Position numbers and translations under genes: made by a program. The notes below the pieces were generated by a model. The model saw nothing but the letters and a program-made list of their open reading frames with translations, was not told the origin of the DNA and did not search any database. Of a stretch of 8,335 nucleotides of DNA, positions 1-5,787 are shown in pieces. The stretch lies in contig SKPT01000069.1 of the NCBI GenBank assembly GCA_007119405.1, positions 1 to 8,335 of the forward strand. The letters run 5' to 3'. How positions within the stretch are numbered: the stretch's first letter is position 1; the number at the start of each line of letters is the position of its first letter. This DNA is from Phycisphaeraceae bacterium (GTDB lineage Bacteria; Planctomycetota; Phycisphaerae; Phycisphaerales; Phycisphaeraceae).

Positions 1-2289
1 ACGCACCGAGGCTTGTGGATGGTGATGGGGCTATTGTCCGTGCCGCTGACCGGCTGGACGGGCACGAACGCCGCTTCGACGGGACCGCTGACGCTGGCGC
101 AGGACGGCCGCAGCGACTACGTCATCGTCGTCGGCGAGGCGGCGAGCCCCTCGGAGCGCTTCGCCTCACGCGAGTTGGCCGAGCACATGGAGCAGATCAG
201 CGGGGCGCGCCTGGCGATCGAGCGGGGCGGCGACGTGCCCCAGCGCGCGATCGTGCTCGGCTTCGACGCCGCGGCCGCGCTGGGCATCGACGCCGACGAA
301 AGCCTCGGCGACGAGGGCTTCATCATCCGCACCGTCGGCGACCGCCTGGTCATCGCCGGCGGCGCCCAGCGCGGGACGCTCTATGGCGTGTACACGTTTC
401 TCGATAGCCTCGGCGTGCGCTGGTGGTACCCCAGGCACACGCATCTGCCCGAGCTCGCCACCGTGAGCATCGAGCCCACGGACGAGCGCCACGTGCCGGC
501 CCTGGAATACCGCGACATCATGTACATGGAGAGCTTCTCGCCCGCCGGTCGGCTGTGGATGGCGCGCAATCGCCTCAACGGCCTGGCGTGGCAGGACCGC
601 GACGACAACGAGCAGCTCGGCGGGCGCTATCGCGTCAGCGGCAACCTCGTCCACTCCTACGTGCACCTGATGGAGGAGTCCGGTCACGAGCTGACCGACG
701 ACATGTGGGCGCTGGTCGATGGCGAGCGCCGGCCCCGGCGTCAGCCCTGCCTGACCAGCGACGCGACGTTTGAGGCGATCCTCCAGGGCGTGAGGCAGCG
801 CTTTGACGACGACCCGGAGCTCGAGTTCGTCGTCGTGGGCCAGATGGACAACGACGATTACTGCCGGTGCGACCAGTGCGCCGCGATCGACGAGCGTGAG
901 GGCTCCAACGCCGGGCAGGTGGTGCACTTCGCCAACCGGGTGGCGGAGGCGATTGACGCCGAGCGGCCGGGCTCGCGGATCGCCACGGCCGCGTACGGCT
1001 GGTCGCGCGAACCGACGGAGAATCTGAGCCTGCGTGACAACGTGATCCTGGTCAACGCGCCGCTTCAGCTCAGCTTCGCGCACGACCCGGCGACCTCGGA
1101 CATCGAGCCCAACGCCAAGCTGCGCGACGAAATCGCACGCTGGGACGAGCACAGCGAGACGATGTTCATCTGGCACTACTCGGGCAATCGCGACCACTAC
1201 CTGATGCCCAACCCGGACCTGACCGCCTTCGTGCCCTTTGCGCGCTTTTATCACGAGCATGGGGCGATCGGCATCTTCGTGCAGGGCACGCACGTGGGCC
1301 GGGGCACCGAGTTCGCTCCGCTGCGTCACTGGCTCTGGGCGCGGGCGCTGTGGGATCCGCACGCCGATGGGCGGGCGCTGATCGAGGAGTTTGTGCAAGG
1401 CTACTACGGCCCGGCGGCGGAGCACGTGCTGGCGTACATCGATCACATGCACGGCGTGGTGCAGGATGAGAACATCTTCATCGGCCGGCGCGTGCGGCTG
1501 AGCGCGCCGTTTCTGCGCGGCGAGGTGATGGCAGAGGCGGCGCGGCACATGCACGCGGCGCGGCAGGCGGTCGCGGGCGACGAGGTCTTCGAGCCCCGCG
1601 TGCGTCACGCCCAGGCGCCGGTGCTCTACACGCTCGCCAAGCGCGGGCCGGGCTCGCGGCTGTGGAACGCGGTGGAGCAGGTCTACGACGAGCTGGGCGA
1701 GCCGCTGGAGCTGGCGTGGATCGCTCGCGAGCTGCGGCAGACGGCGCGTGATTATGACATGAACCGCGTCAACGACCCGGACCCGATCGACCCCTGGCTG
1801 GACTGGCTGGATGACTACGCCAGCCGCGCCGCCGCGGGCCCGGTGCGGCCGGCGGAGCTTGAGGATGTGGACGCGTCGCGTGTGCGCCTGGTGCAGGCGA
1901 ACCAGTTCGACATGCAGCCGCGCTGGTGGGCGCCGGCGCAAGGGGCGAGCGACGGCTGGGCGGCGCACGTGCCGCAGGCGGGCTGGCACACGCGGTACCA
2001 CTTCAGCGAGCACGAGGACTTTGAGCCGGGCCGGAGCTATCGGCTGTACGTGCGCGTCAAGGCCGATCTCGAACCCGAGGCCGAGGGGGAGGTGTGGGAG
2101 TTCGGCGTGCATCCCGGCGGCGGGCGCGTCGGGGCGACGGCCGAGGAACTCGGCGACGGGCAATGGCACGTCGTCGAGCTCGGGCCATTCGAGCCGGAGC
2201 GCAACCAGGGCTTCTGGACGGCGCTGATGCGCACGCCGGGTGTCAACAGCGTGGCGGTTGATTGCCTGTGGCTCGTCGAAGAGCGGTAG
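1..2289 (+). CDS. Exported DUF4838 domain protein, glycoside-hydrolase-like (5' end may lie outside the window)
   Basis: Numbering is from the TTG at 13 (758 residues). Residues 5-20 form a hydrophobic export segment with likely cleavage near TNA-A. Residues 28-155 look like the GH67 alpha-glucuronidase N-terminal fold (FASRELAEHMEQISGA, then a GTLYGVYTFLDSLGVRWWYP-type stretch). Residues 160-480 are the DUF4838 core, with the family signature GQMDNDDYCRCDQC at 277-289 (Cys284, Cys286, Cys289 and acidic residues around 279-282) followed by a helix beginning at about GSNAGQVVHFANRVAEAI. Residues 625-755 form a beta-rich, galactose-binding-like tail (WHTRYHF, SYRLYVRVKAD). DUF4838 proteins are thought to act on or bind glycans, but their reaction is not established. 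The frame is open to base 1. ATG at 19 has GAGG seven bases upstream, but no start inside the window gives a positively charged n-region, so the real start is probably further left. The stop is TAG at 2287-2289. Confidence 0.85.
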   Translation, partial: THRGLWMVMGLLSVPLTGWTGTNAASTGPLTLAQDGRSDYVIVVGEAASPSERFASRELAEHMEQISGARLAIERGGDVPQRAIVLGFDAAAALGIDADESLGDEGFIIRTVGDRLVIAGGAQRGTLYGVYTFLDSLGVRWWYPRHTHLPELATVSIEPTDERHVPALEYRDIMYMESFSPAGRLWMARNRLNGLAWQDRDDNEQLGGRYRVSGNLVHSYVHLMEESGHELTDDMWALVDGERRPRRQPCLTSDATFEAILQGVRQRFDDDPELEFVVVGQMDNDDYCRCDQCAAIDEREGSNAGQVVHFANRVAEAIDAERPGSRIATAAYGWSREPTENLSLRDNVILVNAPLQLSFAHDPATSDIEPNAKLRDEIARWDEHSETMFIWHYSGNRDHYLMPNPDLTAFVPFARFYHEHGAIGIFVQGTHVGRGTEFAPLRHWLWARALWDPHADGRALIEEFVQGYYGPAAEHVLAYIDHMHGVVQDENIFIGRRVRLSAPFLRGEVMAEAARHMHAARQAVAGDEVFEPRVRHAQAPVLYTLAKRGPGSRLWNAVEQVYDELGEPLELAWIARELRQTARDYDMNRVNDPDPIDPWLDWLDDYASRAAAGPVRPAELEDVDASRVRLVQANQFDMQPRWWAPAQGASDGWAAHVPQAGWHTRYHFSEHEDFEPGRSYRLYVRVKADLEPEAEGEVWEFGVHPGGGRVGATAEELGDGQWHVVELGPFEPERNQGFWTALMRTPGVNSVAVDCLWLVEER

Positions 2290-2446
2290 ACGGCGCCTCA
2301 GGGTGACGATCGCCTTGCGTGCTCACGGGTCGGGCGGTGTGATGGTGCGGTGACCTGGGCTGCGGTTGACCTGCGGGGCTTCAGTTGGCTGCATCACACC
2401 GCTTCTCTCCCTTGCGGAAGTCACCCGGGCCGCTGTGACGATCACC
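2290..2446. other. Intergenic spacer between the DUF4838 gene and the GH116 stub
   Basis: These 157 bases hold no convincing gene, terminator or promoter. There is no T-tract after the TAG stop. A short palindrome (GTGA, three bases, TCAC) sits at 2435-2445 directly before the ATG of the GH116 stub, and no clear Shine-Dalgarno sequence precedes that ATG. The reading frame of the stub is open back to a TTG at 2366, but the residues encoded there do not resemble a GH116 protein. Confidence 0.4.
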
Positions 2447-2680
2447 ATGTCCCAGAGCCCCTCGCGTCAGCCGCCGGCGCCCATCGGAACCTGGCCATCT
2501 TCGAGGGGCGGCCGGACATCGGCCGATCCGTGGCCAATCCTGCGTCGCTACGACGCCGAGCACCTGCTTCGTGTCGCGATGCCGATCGGCGGCATCGGGA
2601 CGGGGACGGTGAGCCTCGGCGGCCGCGGCGACCTGCGCGACTGGGAGCTCATGAACCACACGAGCAAGGGGCACAAGCCG
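2447..2680 (+). pseudogene. Truncated N-terminus of a GH116 (GBA2/DUF608-type) glycosidase
   Basis: From the ATG at 2447 the frame encodes about 78 residues that match the start of bacterial GH116 proteins. [14 protein letters not shown] is followed by the hallmark glycine-rich turn [19 protein letters not shown] and then [12 protein letters not shown]. In family members this motif belongs to the N-terminal beta-sandwich ahead of an (alpha/alpha)6 catalytic barrel, in proteins of about 800-900 residues that cleave beta-glucosides or related links. Here the similarity stops at SKG(HKP), where the palindromic repeat starting at 2674 takes over. The frame then reads through low-meaning arginine-rich sequence and across the second repeat before running into the antisense of the next gene. 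The catalytic domain is absent from the window, so no active enzyme can be made. It could be a repeat-mediated deletion or an assembly join. The family call is by recognition of the motif; truncation is directly visible. Confidence 0.72.
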
Positions 2681-2726
2681 TGCGAACGTCGGCAAACGCA
2701 CGGCTTGCCCTTCGGGACAAGCCGTG
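2674..2726. repeat. Three-armed palindromic repeat (CAAGCCGTG family)
   Basis: Three copies of one arm alternate in orientation: CAAGCCGTGCG at 2674-2684, its perfect inverse CGCACGGCTTG at 2697-2707, and CAAGCCGTG again at 2718-2726. The first pair makes an 11-bp stem with a 12-base loop. The second pair makes a 9-bp stem extended by CCC/GGG (2708-2710 with 2714-2716) around a TTC turn, with one bulged A at 2717. The middle arm can pair with either neighbour but not both. Elements of this kind with CACGGCTTG arms are, from memory, abundant in planctomycete genomes as dispersed REP-like repeats; this was not checked by search. It sits exactly where the GH116 homology ends. Confidence 0.8.
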
Positions 2727-2784
2727 GCACCCCGGGGCCCGAGGTTGAATCAACCATTCAAGCATCAATAAGTTGCAGGCGTGA
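2727..2784. other. Spacer between the two repeats
   Basis: This stretch holds no gene. It contains the self-complementary CCCCGGGG at 2730-2737 and a 13-base palindrome, GGTTGA-A-TCAACC, at 2743-2755, overlapping a TTGAAT/ATTCAA inverted pair (2745-2750 and 2756-2761). It is visibly more AT-rich than the surrounding genes from 2745 to 2790, which would be consistent with inserted or remodelled DNA. No function can be assigned. Confidence 0.4.
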
Positions 2785-2878
2785 ATGTAGGGTGGGTAGA
2801 GCAAAGCGACACCCACCGGAATTGTCGAGGATCTACGACGTTCGTGGTGGGTTTCGCTCCGCTCTACCCACCCTACAT
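2785..2878. repeat. MITE-like inverted repeat, 33-bp arms
   Basis: The left arm at 2785-2817 (beginning ATGTAGGGTGGGTAGAGC) and the right arm at 2846-2878 are inverted copies matching at 30 of 33 positions, with a 28-base loop. The mismatches lie in the middle of the arm (AAAGCGAC against GGAGCGAA). The element would fold into a long hairpin. Translated, either strand gives the familiar spurious peptides of the type GWVEQSDTH and LYPPYI, which are often misannotated as proteins in many bacterial genomes. It carries no transposase and is therefore non-autonomous if mobile. No clear target-site duplication is seen at its edges. Lying between convergent genes it may also act as a bidirectional transcription stop, which is inference. 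Confidence 0.85.
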
Positions 2879-2981
2879 CAATGCGTCGCGGCTTCCCGCG
2901 CAAGCGGCACGACGACACCAGCCGCGCGGCGGGCGCATGCCCGACGCGCATTGGATGCCCCTTGCCCCAACGCGCGGCAGG
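2879..2981. other. Spacer after the MITE-like repeat with a short GC-rich hairpin
   Basis: About 100 bases without a supported gene, lying 3' of the minus-strand operon. CGGGC-GCAT-GCCCG at 2930-2943 can form a five-base-pair hairpin, but no T-run follows on either strand, so it is not a convincing intrinsic terminator. There is no sign that this sequence is the missing continuation of the GH116 gene. Confidence 0.35.
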
Positions 2982-5759
2982 TCACTCCTCCAGCACCAGT
3001 TCACCACTTGTCCGAGCGTCGTCCCAGTAGGCGAACGTGGGGCTGTTGGGCACGAGCATCACCGTGTTGCGGGCCCAGTCGGCACCGCGGTAGACGTTGG
3101 GCGTCTCGTCGTGGTCCTCGACGCGCACGACCCACCCCACGCGGTCGCCGGGGCCCACGCCGAGCTGTGCCAGCGACACCGAGCCGGTGATGATGTAGCC
3201 GCCTTCGCTGCGCCGCGACTCGGCGTGCAGATCCAGCCCACCACGGGCCGAGCCGGTGGCGGCGTCGTGGGGCACGGGCAGTGCCAGCGTGTGCTCAAAC
3301 GGCAGGCGACTGTCCAACCATCGCCGGTAGTTGGCGGTGGACAGGTGAAGCCTGGCGGTGTCGTTCTCCGTGAGCACGTCGTCGCGCACCGCGATCGCGA
3401 AGTGCAGCCGCTCGCCGTCGTGGCCGAGGCGAACGCGGACGGAAAGGTCGTCGGGCCCGTGCCACGACGCCGGGTAGTACAGGTGCGTGCCGATGGCCGC
3501 GCCCGAGTCCGCCACGATGTCCGCCGCAGCGGTCGGCCAGGCGTCGAGGTCGAACGGATCGTCCGGCGGGCCCGCGATGCGCGGCGCCGCCTGCTCAGGC
3601 GGCGCGACGATGCGCTGACGCAGCTTCAGCTCCTCCGTCAGCGCGTGGCCGAAGCGCACGTCCAGTTCCTGATAACGCCCCGATTCGAAAAGCTCACGCC
3701 CAAGCTCATGATGGCTTACCAGGGCGGCATCGGCCGCCTCGGGCTCGAGCGCGCGCAGCGCCTCGAGCAGCGTCGCGTATCGCGTCAACCGCTCGTCGAG
3801 CCAGTCGACGTACGCCTGCGCCGCCTCGCCTCGCACCTCGACGGCCGCATCACCCTCATGCACCAGCGTGCGCATTTCGAAGGGCGCGAGCGTCAACGCC
3901 TGCGCCTCGTCGGCGAGGGTCACCTGCACGTCGGCCTCGAACGGCGTGGGGTTCAGGACGGTCGCATACGTTTGGTCCTCGTACACGCCCCGCCGGGCCT
4001 GCGCCGGCGTGGTGCCATGCACCGCCAGGTCATCAAGCTCAATCGGCGGCAGGGCGCGGTAGGCCTGGGCGAAGCGTCGCAGCGAGCCTTCGAGCCCGGC
4101 GCCTTTGCGGTTCCACGACCCGGCGATGAGAAGGTCGCGATCGCGATGGCGCATCGCCGTGGCCCACGCCGCGGTCGCCGAAGGCTCGGCAGGGTTGAAG
4201 TCCGGCGCGACCCATTGCTTGCGGTACCAGAAGTTGTTCGTGTCCAGACCCAGGTAGGCCTCGAAGAAGGTGTTAAAGAGCATCGTCGCCCGCGTGTCGT
4301 GCAGGTCGCTCTTGGCTTGCGACTGCTCCATGTCAAAGTAGAGCATCGATCGCGGCTGCTGGCTGTAGCTGGGGTAGATCGCGTGGTCGTCAAGCTGGTA
4401 CTGGTACATCACCGTCAGCCCGTCGACGGCCCCCAGCTCGTGCGGGTCGCGCCCCCAGCGCGTCCAGAGACGATGCGCTTCCTCGGCCAGGAACGTCTGA
4501 AGCGGCTCGCCGGAGCCCTGCCAACGCGCCATCACGTCGCCCGCGTCGCTGAAGTACTGGTGATGCAGATCCTGCGCGCCCACGAGCGTGAAAATCTTCA
4601 GATCCGCCTTGCGTTCGTGGATGAAGCTTGTGAACCGCTCCAGGTCCCCGTCGCAGCATTCCAGGAGGATGTCCGGCAGCGAGTCGCCATACGCCGGGCT
4701 CAGGTCCGGCGTGTCGAAGCCGATGCCGTAAAGCGACTCGTGATGCCCGTAGCGCTCGATGAACTGCGCGAAGCCTTCGAACAGCCCCTCGCACCACGCC
4801 TCGCGGTCGTCCGTCTCGGCGTAGCTCTCGCCGCCAATGCGAAAGGCCCGGCTCATGCCGAAGGTGGCGATGAACTTCATCCCCGCATCGTCGAGCATGC
4901 TCAGAATGTGGCCGATCTCGTCCGACTCCAGATCGCCGTCCCACGCCTCGATGCGGGCGCGAAAACCCCAACCGTTGTTCGACACCGCCGGCCACATGAC
5001 CACGTTCTGGCCGAGGTACCGGTGATATTCGATGAGGTTCTCGAACGTCTGCTCGCGATCGACCAGGCCGAACACCCCCTGCCAGACGACGAGCGACCAG
5101 TTGTAAAACGTCCCGAGCATGCGCGGATCGTCCGGGGCCGGGTCGTCGACCTCCAGCGCCGGCAGACCGCCCTCGATGGCGTACACCCAGATGCGCGATG
5201 CGGCCGCGGGCTCGCCGTGGCGGTTGAAGTTCGCCACCATCGCCACCGGCCAGTCGTCGGTCGGCCAGTAGAAGAACGTGTGGTACTGCATCGTGTTGGT
5301 CAGCGGGAAGGGGTTGCCCGTGTAGACGCCCGTCTCCAGCGACCAGTCGTTGTTCATGGCCCCGTCGTAGCCGGACTCGTGGGTGAAGAAGCTGATCTGC
5401 CTCACCGCGTCGTCGGGGTACTCGAAGACGATCAGGTGCGGCTGATTGCGCCCCGCGGCGCGCCAGCGATACGCGAAGAACGCGTGGCGATGCGCGGCCG
5501 TGACACGGTAGCGGCCGATCTCGCCCTCGACGATGCGCGACGTGCCCTGGTCCATCATCGGATGCGGTGTGTCGGGATCGGTCGCGTCGATGAAATCGAC
5601 CAGGCGAAGCTCAAGGTCCAGACCAAGCTCCGCCGGCAGCTCCGGCGCCTCGGCGACGATCCGGTCGATCACGGCATCGTCAACATTCACGGCAGGCTCC
5701 CGGCCCTGGCTGGCGGCAGTGAGCAGAAGAATAATCGCAACGGCGGATGCGATGCGCAT
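2982..5759 (-). CDS. Exported 925-aa glycoside-hydrolase-like protein with C-terminal CBM9-like domain
   Basis: The start at 5759 is chosen because GGAGG lies seven bases upstream and because it opens with a classic signal peptide ([19 protein letters not shown], cleavage near residue 19). An in-frame extension to 5879 would overlap the upstream gene and bury that signal. Residues 40-205 are a beta-rich N-terminal domain. Residues 212-560 look like a TIM barrel: strand-like segments NVVMWPAV (252-259), KFIATFG (295-301), [10 protein letters not shown] (343-352), LKIFTLVG (387-394), [11 protein letters not shown] (448-458) and SMLYFDME (471-478). Asp349/Asp352 and Asp476/Glu478 are possible catalytic acids, which is inference. 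Residues 595-640 form a small beta-sandwich and 645-715 a helical linker. Residues 735-925 resemble CBM9 ([38 protein letters not shown]). I cannot name the barrel's family. It is the second gene of an operon with the GH123-like gene and likely acts on a glycan outside the cytoplasm. Confidence 0.85.
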   Translation of the reverse strand: MRIASAVAIILLLTAASQGREPAVNVDDAVIDRIVAEAPELPAELGLDLELRLVDFIDATDPDTPHPMMDQGTSRIVEGEIGRYRVTAAHRHAFFAYRWRAAGRNQPHLIVFEYPDDAVRQISFFTHESGYDGAMNNDWSLETGVYTGNPFPLTNTMQYHTFFYWPTDDWPVAMVANFNRHGEPAAASRIWVYAIEGGLPALEVDDPAPDDPRMLGTFYNWSLVVWQGVFGLVDREQTFENLIEYHRYLGQNVVMWPAVSNNGWGFRARIEAWDGDLESDEIGHILSMLDDAGMKFIATFGMSRAFRIGGESYAETDDREAWCEGLFEGFAQFIERYGHHESLYGIGFDTPDLSPAYGDSLPDILLECCDGDLERFTSFIHERKADLKIFTLVGAQDLHHQYFSDAGDVMARWQGSGEPLQTFLAEEAHRLWTRWGRDPHELGAVDGLTVMYQYQLDDHAIYPSYSQQPRSMLYFDMEQSQAKSDLHDTRATMLFNTFFEAYLGLDTNNFWYRKQWVAPDFNPAEPSATAAWATAMRHRDRDLLIAGSWNRKGAGLEGSLRRFAQAYRALPPIELDDLAVHGTTPAQARRGVYEDQTYATVLNPTPFEADVQVTLADEAQALTLAPFEMRTLVHEGDAAVEVRGEAAQAYVDWLDERLTRYATLLEALRALEPEAADAALVSHHELGRELFESGRYQELDVRFGHALTEELKLRQRIVAPPEQAAPRIAGPPDDPFDLDAWPTAAADIVADSGAAIGTHLYYPASWHGPDDLSVRVRLGHDGERLHFAIAVRDDVLTENDTARLHLSTANYRRWLDSRLPFEHTLALPVPHDAATGSARGGLDLHAESRRSEGGYIITGSVSLAQLGVGPGDRVGWVVRVEDHDETPNVYRGADWARNTVMLVPNSPTFAYWDDARTSGELVLEE

Positions 5760-5766
5760 GGCGGAG

Positions 5767-5771
5767 CCTCC
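5767..5771 (-). promoter_or_regulatory. Shine-Dalgarno of the 925-aa protein
   Basis: The minus strand reads GGAGG, then seven bases, then ATG at 5759-5757. The perfect match and standard spacing decide the start of the downstream gene. It lies inside the 28-base gap (5760-5787) after the TGA of the GH123-like gene, so the second gene has its own ribosome entry within what appears to be a shared transcript. Confidence 0.75.
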
Positions 5772-5787
5772 AATGGTGAGCATGCCT

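Noticed and set aside
166..2169. A 667-codon open frame on the minus strand
   Set aside because: It is antisense to the DUF4838 gene, which has recognisable domains. The minus-strand product is Arg/Val/His-rich with no domain or ribosome site.
2435..2445. GTGA-N3-TCAC palindrome as a CRP/FNR-type operator before the GH116 stub
   Set aside because: The spacing of three bases is wrong for the six-base spacing of CRP-type sites, it overlaps the start region of a dead gene, and a palindrome this short is expected by chance.
2785..2878. CRISPR repeat or tRNA-like structure
   Set aside because: There is only one inverted pair with no regularly spaced direct repeats, no cloverleaf arms or T-loop consensus, and no cas gene in the window.
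2930..2943. Intrinsic terminator for the minus-strand operon
   Set aside because: The hairpin has only five base pairs and no T-run on either strand, so it is listed only as a spacer feature.
2649..2951. Small ORFs on both strands over the repeats, with peptides such as [10 protein letters not shown] and LYPPYIHA
   Set aside because: These peptides come from translating the two palindromic repeats. Such readings are a well-known source of false hypothetical proteins.
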